Below, in pieces: positions 1 to 8,251 of a stretch of 64,000 nucleotides of DNA. Both the position numbers and the translations under genes were made by a program. The first letter of the stretch is position 1. Each line of letters begins with the position of its first letter. The stretch spans positions 434,001 through 498,000 of the forward strand of contig JAJDZV010000004.1 of NCBI GenBank assembly GCA_022824465.1. The letters run 5' to 3'. Origin of the DNA: Anaerolineae bacterium. Its GTDB lineage: Bacteria; Chloroflexota; Anaerolineae; Aggregatilineales; Phototrophicaceae. The notes beneath the pieces are model-generated. The model did no database searches, was not told the origin of the DNA, and saw only the letters and a program-made list of their open reading frames with translations.

Positions 1-1
1 G

Positions 2-349
2 AAGTTGGACCCTTGGCGAAGGCTGCTGGCAGGAAGCGCGGCGGAGAATGTATTCGTCACGACGACTGAGACGGTTCATGCGAACGCGGCCGCGCACAGC
101 CGCATGTTCGCGCCGGCCTTGGGCATCAGCGAAGACCCGGCGACCGGCTCGGCGAGCGGTCCGCTTGGCGCCTACTTGCTGCGATATGGCTTGGCCCAGG
201 CGAACTGCATGGTTTGCGAGCAAGGATTTGAGATGGGGCGGCCGAGCATTATTCAGGTGCGGATAGCGCGCCGGGGCGCCGACATCGCCCGCGTGGAAAT
301 CGGCGGTCAATGCGTCGCCATGGGTTATGGAAGGCTGCTGATCGGCTGA
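2..349 (+). CDS. PhzF-family isomerase, C-terminal part (cut by window edge)
   Basis: The gene enters from outside the window, so only about the last 115 residues are visible. The block SEDPATGSASGPLGAYL is the C-terminal signature of the PhzF family, proteins with a diaminopimelate-epimerase fold; the Asp-Pro-x-Thr-Gly-Ser stretch lines the active site between the two halves of the fold. The catalytic glutamate lies in the N-terminal half, which is missing here. Most members of this family outside phenazine producers have no known substrate, and no phenazine genes are nearby, so phenazine synthesis should not be inferred. The apparent TTG start at base 5 is an artefact of the edge. Confidence 0.85.
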   Translation, partial: KLDPWRRLLAGSAAENVFVTTTETVHANAAAHSRMFAPALGISEDPATGSASGPLGAYLLRYGLAQANCMVCEQGFEMGRPSIIQVRIARRGADIARVEIGGQCVAMGYGRLLIG

Positions 350-405
350 GCCTTTGCGTCGTTTCAATATGCTAGAATCAAGTTGTTGCGAGGCGGCGGG
401 AAAGC

Positions 406-780
406 ATGGCGCATAAGATCAGCATCGATCACTTTGAAGCGCGAGCGGTGTTTCGCGGGCTGCTTGATGGCGACGATTATCGCAATCGCGTGGCCGGCGC
501 CTGCGTATACCGCTGCCCGCGCTGCGATCATCGCATTCGCTTTCGCTGGCGCAGCTTCTACCAGGCGCGGGACCGGTCGATATTCAGACGGACCTTGCGG
601 CGGATATTCGACGAACTGACACCCAGCTTGGCGGCGGATGAGCAGGGATGTCTGGATTTCCGCTGCCCGACTTGCGCCGCGCCAACCCGCATCATTTTCA
701 GCGCATGCGCCTCTGCCAAGGTCGCGGTCCGCTTCGAACTCTACGCGGCCTTGGTTGGCGAAGGCAAGCCGACCCCATGA
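406..780 (+). CDS. Small zinc-ribbon-like protein
   Basis: This 124-residue protein has two CPxC knuckles, RCPRCDHRIRF near residues 36-46 and RCPTCAAPTRIIF near residues 86-98, which together look like one four-cysteine zinc ribbon. The rest is rich in Arg and Asp and is not recognised. A TAGAAT hexamer about 30 bases upstream could be a -10 box. Its stop codon overlaps the ATG of the next gene (ATGA at 777-780), which indicates translational coupling with the XPB-like protein downstream. A role in nucleic-acid binding together with that protein is inferred only from the fold and the coupling. Confidence 0.7.
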   Translation: MAHKISIDHFEARAVFRGLLDGDDYRNRVAGACVYRCPRCDHRIRFRWRSFYQARDRSIFRRTLRRIFDELTPSLAADEQGCLDFRCPTCAAPTRIIFSACASAKVAVRFELYAALVGEGKPTP

Positions 781-2489
781 AGAATCTGCTGGCGACGCTG
801 CACGACTTCGACCCGGGCATGTTGCCGGCGCTGGCGGAGGTCTGGGGAGTTGAAGGCAAGAGCCTCACCAGCGATCAGCTGATCCGGCAGCTTCAGCAGA
901 AAATGCTGACGCCAACGAGCCTGGAAGCGGCATGGGACAAGCTCGACGAGCCGGAACGCGCCGCCCTGCAACTATTGGTGAGCAGCGCGCAGAGCCGTAT
1001 GAAGGCCGGACAATTCGAGCGCTTCTATGGCGAAATCCGCAAGCTTGGCCGAGCGCAGATCGCGCGGGACAAGCCGCACGTGCAGGGACAAAGCCTGGCT
1101 GAGACGCTTTACTACCGTGGCTTGATTGGCGAAGGCTTTGACAAGGCAGGCGACAATCTTATCGGTTTCGTCTATGTTCCGACCGACCTCATCGAGGCGC
1201 TGCCGCTGCACAGAACGAGCTATGAGGAGCTGACGGCGCCGCCCGAAGACGTGGCTTTGCCCAGGATCGGCTTGATAGAAGGAGTCGACGAGGTCCACCC
1301 GGCTGACACATCCATTGTGGATGATATGACGACGCTGCTCGCCTGGATGCAGATGAACCGCGCCGAACTCGAAGGCGAGCGACTGAACGAGGCCGCGACG
1401 AGCGTCATCAAGCCCTACCTGCTGCAGCCATCGGAAGCGCGACTGGCGTTCATGTTGGGAATTGGCGCGAGCGCGAAGCTGATTGAAACGCAGGATGGCA
1501 GGGCATTTCCGCGCCGAGACGAAGCGCGCCGATGGCTACGAGCGACGCGCGCCGAGCAGACTCGCAGCTTGGCGCTGGCTTGGCTGGAGAGCCAAGAGTA
1601 CCGCGATATGTGGCATATCCCGGGGTTGTATCCGGAAGATTCGGGCTGGTCTTATGATGCGGCGGCGGCGCGAAAAGCGCTTGTCGAGCTCCTGGCGGAC
1701 TTGCTACCGGAACAAGGATGGGTTTCGGTCAATGACTTGATCGAGATCATCAAGGAGTTTGAGCCGGATTTCCAGCGTGTCGACGGCGATTACGACCGCT
1801 GGTATATCCGCAATGACGCGGGCGAGTATCTTAGCGGATTCGAAAGTTGGGATGCGGTCGAAGGTTCGCTGATTGAGTTCTATATTACGGGTCCCATGCA
1901 CTGGCTCGGGCTGGTTGATGTCGGGGAAGACGTGCTGCGATTGACGGCATACGGCCGCGCCTTCCTGCGGCTCAGCGACTGGCCCCGACAAGCCGATCCG
2001 CCAGCCAGCATTGAGGCGCGCAACGATGGACAGCTGCTGGTATCCAGACGGGTGGATCGCTTTGAGCGCTTTCAATTAGCGCGTTTCGCCAAATGCAAAG
2101 CGGCTGGCGACCCCTACGTCTATGCGATTGACGCGGCAGGCATTCAGCGGGCGGCCGAGCAAGGCGTCACCGCGCAACACATTCAGAGTTTCATATCGCG
2201 ACAGTTGGCGGGAAAGCCGATGCCCGTGCCGATCGCGAAATTGCTGCGCAATTGGCAGGACGGCGCCACGACCAGCGTGACTTTTGAGGCGCTGATTGTG
2301 CTGCGCGCGACATCGGAAGAAACTTTGGAAAAGATCTTCGCCATACCCGCCTTGCGCCGATATCTGGGCGCGCGCCTGGGTCCGACGGCATGCGTCGTTC
2401 GAGAGGATCAGTGGCAATCACTGCGCGCCGCGCTTGGCGAACACGCCATCGAGGTCGATACGTCTCGATTGCCGAAGGGGGACGACTGA
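777..2489 (+). CDS. XPB/Ssl2-like helicase-associated domain protein
   Basis: The protein has 570 residues. The ATG at 777 was chosen because it overlaps the previous stop and because the upstream reading-frame extension is only a shadow of the zinc-ribbon gene. The N-terminal third looks like repeated winged helices. The last 150 residues match what I remember of the helicase_C_3 domain (XPB/Ssl2 helicase-associated), including an Arg-rich start near residue 425, the AEQGVTAQHIQSFISRQLAG helix and the PIAKLLRNWQDG turn. No Walker A or DEAH box is present, so it is not itself a helicase. Such proteins are frequent in Chloroflexota and Actinobacteria, but their role is unknown; DNA or RNA binding is inferred. 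Confidence 0.7.
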   Translation: MKNLLATLHDFDPGMLPALAEVWGVEGKSLTSDQLIRQLQQKMLTPTSLEAAWDKLDEPERAALQLLVSSAQSRMKAGQFERFYGEIRKLGRAQIARDKPHVQGQSLAETLYYRGLIGEGFDKAGDNLIGFVYVPTDLIEALPLHRTSYEELTAPPEDVALPRIGLIEGVDEVHPADTSIVDDMTTLLAWMQMNRAELEGERLNEAATSVIKPYLLQPSEARLAFMLGIGASAKLIETQDGRAFPRRDEARRWLRATRAEQTRSLALAWLESQEYRDMWHIPGLYPEDSGWSYDAAAARKALVELLADLLPEQGWVSVNDLIEIIKEFEPDFQRVDGDYDRWYIRNDAGEYLSGFESWDAVEGSLIEFYITGPMHWLGLVDVGEDVLRLTAYGRAFLRLSDWPRQADPPASIEARNDGQLLVSRRVDRFERFQLARFAKCKAAGDPYVYAIDAAGIQRAAEQGVTAQHIQSFISRQLAGKPMPVPIAKLLRNWQDGATTSVTFEALIVLRATSEETLEKIFAIPALRRYLGARLGPTACVVREDQWQSLRAALGEHAIEVDTSRLPKGDD

Positions 2490-2503
2490 GCGGGGCGCCA
2501 AGA

Positions 2504-3328
2504 TCAGTCGCTGTCTATGCCAAGCCGGTACACGGCGTTCTTGGTCCAGCCAGCGGCCTTGGCTACTGCGCGCGCTGCCCGCGAAAGCGAGTCGCCCGCG
2601 GCAAGGCGTTTGCGCAAAGCGGCAACCACTTGGCCTTCGCTCCACGTTTCGGCGTCGGCGTCTGCGCCGGCAATGACTATTGTCACTTCGCCGCGGGGAT
2701 TCTCCGCCAAAAAGGTTTGATGCAAGTTTTGGGCGGAGTCGCGGTAGAACTGCTCGAATCTTTTGGTCAGCTCGCGGGCGACGCACACCGGCCGGTCCTG
2801 CCCCATGATATCGGCGATCTGCGCGAGCGACGCCGCAAGGCGATAGGGACTCTCGAACGCGACAATCGTCTCCGGGCGGTCTTTGAGGCGCGTTAGTTGC
2901 TCTCCTAGCGCGGCCGCCTTCCGCGGCAGAAAGCCGATGTACAGGAAACGATCGGTCGCCATGCCGGAGCCGATCAAAGCAGTGGGAATGGCACAGGCGC
3001 CTGGCAAGGGCACGACGGCGTGGCCGCGATCAAGCGCGGCGGCAATCAGCTCAAGGCCGGGATCTGAAATGCCGGGTGTGCCGGCGTCAGCGATCAGCGC
3101 GGCATCGGCTGATGCCAATGTCGCGAAGATGGACTCCAACTGCGACAGCTTGTTGTGCTCGTGATAGCTGATCATCGGCGTATCAATGCCGAAATGTCTG
3201 GTCAATACGCGGGAGACGCGTGTGTCCTCGGCGGCGATCAGATCAACCTCCTTCAAGATGCGCAGAGCGCGCAGCGTGATGTCCTCGAGGTTGCCAATCG
3301 GCGTTGGAACGATGTAGAGAGCGCCCAT
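2504..3328 (-). CDS. rsmI: 16S rRNA (cytidine(1402)-2'-O)-methyltransferase
   Basis: RsmI methylates the 2'-hydroxyl of C1402 in the decoding centre of 16S rRNA using S-adenosylmethionine. The 274-residue protein is full length for the family and carries its hallmarks in order: VPTPIGNLEDIT at the N-terminus, AEDTRVSRVL, ISYHEHNK, the AGTPGISDPG loop and PGACAIPTALIGSG, all of the tetrapyrrole-methylase fold. It follows the esterase-like gene on the same strand by 20 bases and is probably co-transcribed with it. Its 3' end faces the XPB-like gene with 14 bases between the stops. Confidence 0.95.
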   Translation of the reverse strand: MGALYIVPTPIGNLEDITLRALRILKEVDLIAAEDTRVSRVLTRHFGIDTPMISYHEHNKLSQLESIFATLASADAALIADAGTPGISDPGLELIAAALDRGHAVVPLPGACAIPTALIGSGMATDRFLYIGFLPRKAAALGEQLTRLKDRPETIVAFESPYRLAASLAQIADIMGQDRPVCVARELTKRFEQFYRDSAQNLHQTFLAENPRGEVTIVIAGADADAETWSEGQVVAALRKRLAAGDSLSRAARAVAKAAGWTKNAVYRLGIDSD

Positions 3329-3348
3329 CTTATCTCTCGCGGCCGATG

Positions 3349-4551
3349 CTATTGCGGGGGGAATGCGTGCGCCATGGCTTCTGGCAACACGCTTTTGAAA
3401 GCGGCCAGGCTGTGACCACTGCCCAATTCAACGAACTGGTAGCGCAGGTCCGGGTCGTGCGTCATGCGCCGTTCGAGTATGCCGCGTAGCGCCAGCGCCG
3501 GCTGATAGAAGCGCAGTTCCTGCTCATAGCGACCGACCGACTGGAAGATGCGGTTGGGCAAAACTGGCAGGTCGCGGAAGCGCTGCGCAAAGTCTTTGAG
3601 CAAGCCGACAGCGGGCGCGCGGCCCAGCGGCGGCGATATCATGATGAGGCGCCCGCATATCGCCGGATTCTTAAGAGCGGCGTAAGCGGCGGCGACAGCG
3701 CCTTCACCGAAGCCGCCCAAGCCCAGGTCGAGCGGATTGATACGGTGCTGGGATTGCAGAAATGGCAATAGCTCGGCGACGATTGACGCATAGTGTTTGT
3801 CGTTGCCGACATATTCAGCGACGCGGTCCGACTGCGCACCGCTGGCGAGCATCGCGATGATGATGGGCTGCATCCGTCCGTGCTTAATCAGCGCGTCGGC
3901 GATGTAGGGCGCTTCCAGGTTATTCATCGCCCATTGACCGTCCATTAGAATGAGCAGTCGGTATTCCACGCCATTGTTGGCGTCATAACCGGGCGGCGTA
4001 TAGACCCACAGGCTGCGATTAGTGTAATCGAGCTGGACCGAGCTAAAGCGATGGCGATAGATGCGTCCGCGGGGCACGGCCGCCATCGCCGCCCAATTGG
4101 GGAAGGGGCGCGCGCGCGGCATCTGCAATACCGACGAATCCACTTGATTGGCGCGCAGGGACAAGGCGTTGAGCGGATCGGCCTGCCAGAATCGGCCGAC
4201 GCGCTCCATCAATTCAATCTCTTGCGCCAGCGGCGTGCCGGGATCATCGACTGCGAACATGTAATCGACCAGCGCGTCCCGCTCGAAGTATCGCTGGAAA
4301 TACCAAAGCGAGGTTTCGTCGAGGCGGACCATGTTTTCAAAGGGGGGATCGCGATTGACAATATCGAGATTCAGGGCAACGCTCTGCGCCGTCCAGGAAT
4401 CGTAAACGAAGGTGGCTTTGTCGCGCTCGACCCAGGGCCACTCATCGTGCGTCGCGAGCAATTCATCTACCAGTTGCTGGTGTTCGTTGGAAGGCGTCTG
4501 GTACACCTCGCACAAGAACTGGATGAACGAATCCCACCTTGATTTAGCCAA
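3349..4551 (-). CDS. Esterase-family (enterochelin-esterase-like) protein lacking the serine nucleophile
   Basis: The 400-residue protein has an N-terminal region like the Fes/early-set domain (roughly 1-165) followed by an alpha/beta-hydrolase domain of the esterase-D type (roughly 170-400), with RSLWVYTPPGYD, LLILMDGQWAMNN and the histidine loop GSGHSLAAF. The nucleophile elbow, normally G-x-S-x-G, reads GFGEG (residues 280-284): Gly282 replaces serine, checked on the codons at 3700-3714. The protein therefore probably lacks classical hydrolase activity and may bind a ligand or be a relic. The minus-strand motif GCTACAAT at about 4598-4591 is a plausible -10 box. Confidence 0.8.
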   Translation of the reverse strand: MAKSRWDSFIQFLCEVYQTPSNEHQQLVDELLATHDEWPWVERDKATFVYDSWTAQSVALNLDIVNRDPPFENMVRLDETSLWYFQRYFERDALVDYMFAVDDPGTPLAQEIELMERVGRFWQADPLNALSLRANQVDSSVLQMPRARPFPNWAAMAAVPRGRIYRHRFSSVQLDYTNRSLWVYTPPGYDANNGVEYRLLILMDGQWAMNNLEAPYIADALIKHGRMQPIIIAMLASGAQSDRVAEYVGNDKHYASIVAELLPFLQSQHRINPLDLGLGGFGEGAVAAAYAALKNPAICGRLIMISPPLGRAPAVGLLKDFAQRFRDLPVLPNRIFQSVGRYEQELRFYQPALALRGILERRMTHDPDLRYQFVELGSGHSLAAFKSVLPEAMAHAFPPQ

Positions 4552-4769
4552 AACCGCGATTCCTCAAGGCAATCGGTAATCAACCACATTGTAGCACCGC
4601 CGCCGATGATGAGGAAACAACTGCGCCGGGGCCTTGACACCGCGGGAGAAGACGCTGCCGCAACTGGACAAAAGATACAAAACGGCAACAGTCGGCAAAG
4701 CTTTGAGGTATGATGACCTTGGTCAAGTCTCCCCGAAACGACGCAGCGGAAGTGATGAGGTTATGAGCG

Positions 4770-5174
4770 ATGCCGACAAGATACATCTACTCTTTCAGCG
4801 AGCCGCTGAATCCGGAAGACCTGTTTCAGCTTTTTCAACAGACGGATTGGGCGAACGATCGCACGCCCCTCGATATTCAACTGATGTTGGACCGCAGCCA
4901 GATTACCTTAGGCGCCTGGGATGAAGATCACTTGATTGGCTTCGCGCGCGTGATCACCGATGACAAATATCGCGCGATTATCGACGATGTGGTGGTCGAC
5001 CGCGCCTATCGCCATCGCGGCGTCGCCTCGCGCATGTTGAACAAAATCCTGGCGCGCACGCAGCACATTGAAGCCGTCATGCTGGATTGCGGCGCCGAGC
5101 TCGCCGGCTTTTACAAAGAGTTTGGATTTGAACCCAAAGATTGCGCGTCGCTGCTGCTGCGGAATGCGCGTTAG
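4770..5174 (+). CDS. GNAT-family N-acetyltransferase
   Basis: This 134-residue protein is a compact GCN5-related acetyltransferase. The acetyl-CoA pyrophosphate loop is VVVDRAYRHRGVASRML near residues 74-90, preceded by the strand LIGFARVITDD and followed by the typical C-terminal FYKEFGFEP turn. It transfers an acetyl group from acetyl-CoA to an amine; the substrate cannot be told from sequence. GATGAGG a few bases upstream of the ATG can serve as ribosome-binding site, and a TATGAT hexamer near 4708 is a possible -10 box. It appears to be transcribed alone. Confidence 0.88.
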   Translation: MPTRYIYSFSEPLNPEDLFQLFQQTDWANDRTPLDIQLMLDRSQITLGAWDEDHLIGFARVITDDKYRAIIDDVVVDRAYRHRGVASRMLNKILARTQHIEAVMLDCGAELAGFYKEFGFEPKDCASLLLRNAR

Positions 5175-5289
5175 CAGCCGCTTGCTGGCGCCGGCGTAGA
5201 GGCAGCCTGTCGCGCCGGCTATTATGCGCTATGATTGCGCTTTGCGGGGTATATGGGACTCCGGGCGCCGGGAATCGAGTAGGAGCGGC

Positions 5290-6405
5290 ATGCAGTTCAA
5301 TCCGTATGTTTCAGCATTCACGCGACAAGACGCCGACACGGCTTTGGATGACGGGCAGGTCGCCTCGCCCGCAGTCCAGCCATATCGCTTGCAGAACAAC
5401 GAGAATCCGCTGGGACCATCGCCGCGGGTGGTGGAAGCCATCCAAGCCGCTGCTTCCACGCTGGCGATATATCCCCGGTTCACCGACATTGAGTTGCGGC
5501 GCGCCATTGCGGAGACGCTTGGGCGCGGGCTGACGCCGCAGCATATCTTCACCGGCTGCAGCGGTTTTGAAGCGCTCGAGTTAATCATGCGCGCGGCGCT
5601 GCTGCCTGGCGATGAAGTCATTCTGTCTTCACCGACCTTTGCTGGCGCTTATAAGAAAGTATCGCTGCCGCTCGGCGCGAATGTCATTGATGTGCCGCTT
5701 GAGCCGGGCACATTTCGTTATCGACCGGCGGAAGTGCTGGCAGCCGTCTCAAATCGCACGAAGCTGGTCATGGTTTGCAATCCCAACAATCCAACCGGCA
5801 CGCTGATAGATTCGCGCGCGCTGGACGAGTTGCTTCGGGGCTTGCCCGATCACGTCCTGGTCGTGGTGGACGAGGTCTATCATCATTTCGTAGACTCGGA
5901 CGAATATCCTGATTCTCTCAAGTACGTCCTGGAGGGGAAGAATATCGTCATCGTTCACAGCTTCTCGAAGGCATACGGTCTGGCGGGCTTGCGCCTGGGC
6001 TACGGCATAGCCCAACCAGCCATCGCCAACCAGATCGCAGGTTTGCATCGCGGCTTCCATCAGAACAAGCTGGCGCTGGCGGCCGGCATCGCCGCCTGTC
6101 GCGATCAAGCGCATGTAAGACGCGTCGTCGATTATGTTCATACTGAGGCGCGCTGGGTCTACGCTCAATTCGACCGGCTCGATATCCGCTACTGGAGATC
6201 GTGCACAAACTTCATTCTCTTCGAAACGCGCCTGCCAGCCGACGAGCTACAGGAAGATCTGCGCGCGCGCGGCTTCCTCCTGCGCGGGCAGACGGGCAAC
6301 GGCCTGCCATACGCGATGCGCCTCAGCCTGGGAACGCGCGAAGCCAATCGAGCTTTCATCGCAACGCTGGAGGACATCCTGCGAGCGCGGCGGGCAAAAG
6401 GCTAA
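5290..6405 (+). CDS. hisC: Histidinol-phosphate aminotransferase-like PLP enzyme
   Basis: A class I/II fold-type I aminotransferase of 371 residues. HisC converts imidazole-acetol phosphate and glutamate to histidinol phosphate. Visible signatures are LQNNENPLGPSPRVVEA at the N-terminus, NPNNPTG near 160, VVVDEVYHHF, and the PLP-binding lysine in SFSKAYGLAGLRLGYG (Lys227). I chose the ATG at 5290, which has TAGGAG just upstream, over an in-frame ATG at 5224, because homologues begin near MQFNPYVS. No other his genes are adjacent, so a broader or different amino-acid specificity (for example aromatic) is possible. Confidence 0.85.
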   Translation: MQFNPYVSAFTRQDADTALDDGQVASPAVQPYRLQNNENPLGPSPRVVEAIQAAASTLAIYPRFTDIELRRAIAETLGRGLTPQHIFTGCSGFEALELIMRAALLPGDEVILSSPTFAGAYKKVSLPLGANVIDVPLEPGTFRYRPAEVLAAVSNRTKLVMVCNPNNPTGTLIDSRALDELLRGLPDHVLVVVDEVYHHFVDSDEYPDSLKYVLEGKNIVIVHSFSKAYGLAGLRLGYGIAQPAIANQIAGLHRGFHQNKLALAAGIAACRDQAHVRRVVDYVHTEARWVYAQFDRLDIRYWRSCTNFILFETRLPADELQEDLRARGFLLRGQTGNGLPYAMRLSLGTREANRAFIATLEDILRARRAKG

Positions 6406-6444
6406 CGCGAGCGGCGATTGGGCAGCGCGCTGTCAAACCGGTCA

Positions 6445-6473
6445 TTGTTCTCGCGCGCCGCCTATGCTAGAAT
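6445..6473 (+). promoter_or_regulatory. Promoter of rpsB-tsf
   Basis: TTGTTC (6445-6450) and TAGAAT (6468-6473) are separated by 17 bases, an acceptable sigma70-type promoter with the GC-TAGAAT form of -10 box that recurs in this window. It would give a leader of about 140 bases before rpsB. Confidence 0.6.
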
Positions 6474-6576
6474 CGCGCGCGGCATTTCGCCTGGTTGGCT
6501 GAATGCCCTAATCCCACACATCGGGACTCACGGTGGGTGTTGTTCGCACAGGCGAATTATCACCGGAGGCGGAACG

Positions 6577-6615
6577 ATGTGCGAGCGAAAAACACCAGTT
6601 CTTCAAGGAGACTAG
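6577..6615 (+). CDS. Candidate 12-codon leader ORF before rpsB
   Basis: An ATG at 6577 preceded by GGAGG with seven bases of spacing opens a 12-codon frame, MCERKTPVLQGD, which ends at TAG (6613-6615) only two bases before the rpsB ATG. The rpsB ribosome-binding site lies inside this small frame, so its translation could couple to or regulate rpsB. The signal is the strong ribosome-binding site and the position; there is no homology evidence. Confidence 0.35.
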   Translation: MCERKTPVLQGD

Positions 6616-6617
6616 CC

Positions 6618-7523
6618 ATGCCTTCAGCCGTAAGAATGCGGACCTTGCTCGAAACCGGCGTGCACTTCGGGCACCGCACCAACAAGTGGAACCCCAAGAT
6701 GGATGAATTCATCTTCACCCAGCGCAATGGGATCCACATCATCGATTTGCAGATCACCCTGCGAAACCTCAACCAGTTTCACGATATGATCGCGAATCTG
6801 ATCGCCGGCGGCGGATCGGTCCTTTTTGTCGGCACCAAGCGGCAGGCGCAAGAGATCATCCAGCGAGAAGCCGGACGCTGCGGCATGCCCTATGTCAATT
6901 ATCGCTGGCTGGGCGGGACACTCACCAACTGGAAGACGATACGCAGCCGCATCGACACGCTCAAGCAGTTGGAGCAGCGGCGCGACGCGGGCGAGTTCGA
7001 TCGTCTGACGAAGAAAGAGGGCTTGGTGTTGGAGCGCAAGATCGCCAAGCTGCAATTGCGACTCGGCGGCATTCGCGAGATGAAACGCACGCCGGATCTG
7101 CTTATCGTGGTGGACGCCGAACGGGAATTCACCGCGGTCAAGGAAGCCAACATCCTCAAGATTCCTGTGCTGGCGCTGGTGGACACAAATGCCAACCCCG
7201 ATATGGTTGATCATATCTTGCCGGCAAACGACGATGCGATGCGCTCAATCCGCCTCTTGGTCAGCGCCTTGGCCGACGCGGTTCTGGAAGGGCACAACCT
7301 GCGCCAATCGGCCGGCGTCGAAGAAGAGGAAGAACAATTCCTCGCCGATGCCTATGAAGAGGAGCTCGCCGACGAGGACTTGCTGGGCGAATCCACGCTG
7401 GCGAAACTGCGCGATTCCAAGCTCTTCGCCGCTGATGAGACCCCCAGCGAAGAGGGGACCGAATCCGAGAGCGCGGATGCTGGCGGCGCCCAGGGCGAAG
7501 CGACGCGCGAAAAAGCGGAATAG
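6618..7523 (+). CDS. rpsB: 30S ribosomal protein S2
   Basis: S2 is a primary component of the small ribosomal subunit and binds between head and body near S1. The N-terminal motif TLLETGVHFGHRTNKWNPKM, the central VLFVGTKRQAQEII and VNYRWLGGTLTNW, and DLLIVVDAEREFTAVKEA identify it. The ATG at 6618 follows AAGGAG, and an upstream in-frame extension is excluded because homologues start here. The core ends near residue 230; the remaining 70 residues form a very acidic Glu/Asp/Ala tail, longer than in model organisms. It heads the rpsB-tsf operon. Confidence 0.97.
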   Translation: MPSAVRMRTLLETGVHFGHRTNKWNPKMDEFIFTQRNGIHIIDLQITLRNLNQFHDMIANLIAGGGSVLFVGTKRQAQEIIQREAGRCGMPYVNYRWLGGTLTNWKTIRSRIDTLKQLEQRRDAGEFDRLTKKEGLVLERKIAKLQLRLGGIREMKRTPDLLIVVDAEREFTAVKEANILKIPVLALVDTNANPDMVDHILPANDDAMRSIRLLVSALADAVLEGHNLRQSAGVEEEEEQFLADAYEEELADEDLLGESTLAKLRDSKLFAADETPSEEGTESESADAGGAQGEATREKAE

Positions 7524-7569
7524 GCGGACGAGCGGGCTTCGGCGCCGCTTGAAGATGACGAGGAGAAAG

Positions 7570-8175
7570 ATGGTAGTAACAGCAAAGGAAGTCAAAGCGC
7601 TGCGGGAGCTAACCGGCGCGGGACCGCTTGATTGCAAGAAGGCATTGGAGCGGCACGACGGCGATATTGCGGCGGCGGCCGAATTCTTGCGCGAGAAGGC
7701 GCTGAAGGATGGCATCAAGCTGCAAGGCAAGGGTCGCAGCGCCAATGAGGGCGTCATCGGCAACTACCTGCACTTTGATCAGCGGCTGGCGGTGATTGTG
7801 GAGGTCAATTGCGAGACCGATTTCGTCGCCGCGACTGACCAGTTCAAGTCTTTCGCTAAAGATATCGCGATGCACATCGCCAACATGAACCCGCAGTTCG
7901 TCAAGCGGGAAGATGTGCCTGCGGAGCAGGTCGCCAGCGAAACGGAGATGCAGATGCAGCGCGCTCTGGACGAGGGCAAGCCCGCGCATATCGCCGAGAG
8001 GATCGTGGCTGGGCGTATGAACAAGTGGTATGAGGAGATTGTCTTGATGGAGCAAGACTTCATCAAGGACGACGACAAGACGATTACGCAGTATCTGCAA
8101 GAGACGGTCGCTGAGGTAGGCGAGACGATCAATATCGGTCGCTTCCAGCGATTCGCCATCGGCGACGGAGCCTGA
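7570..8175 (+). CDS. tsf: Translation elongation factor Ts
   Basis: EF-Ts recycles EF-Tu by promoting GDP release. The N-terminal UBA-like domain carries KALRELTGAGPLDCKKALE, and the core has the invariant VEVNCETDFVAATDQF. At 201 residues it is the short form known from Thermus, cyanobacteria and Chloroflexota rather than the 280-residue proteobacterial form. The ATG at 7570 has GAGGAGAAAG directly upstream. It lies 46 bases after rpsB and is followed by a rho-independent terminator at 8225-8251. Confidence 0.97.
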   Translation: MVVTAKEVKALRELTGAGPLDCKKALERHDGDIAAAAEFLREKALKDGIKLQGKGRSANEGVIGNYLHFDQRLAVIVEVNCETDFVAATDQFKSFAKDIAMHIANMNPQFVKREDVPAEQVASETEMQMQRALDEGKPAHIAERIVAGRMNKWYEEIVLMEQDFIKDDDKTITQYLQETVAEVGETINIGRFQRFAIGDGA

Positions 8176-8224
8176 GCCGCCTGACGAACATGTGTCTGAC
8201 TGTGTTTGGTTGGAATTGACGAAG

Positions 8225-8251
8225 GGATTAGTGGAGAGCTAATCCTTTTTT
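8225..8251 (+). terminator. Rho-independent terminator of rpsB-tsf
   Basis: GGATTAG and CTAATCC form a perfect stem around the loop TGGAGAG and are followed by six T residues (8246-8251). Flanking AA/TT pairs extend the stem. It sits 50 bases after the tsf stop. Confidence 0.9.
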
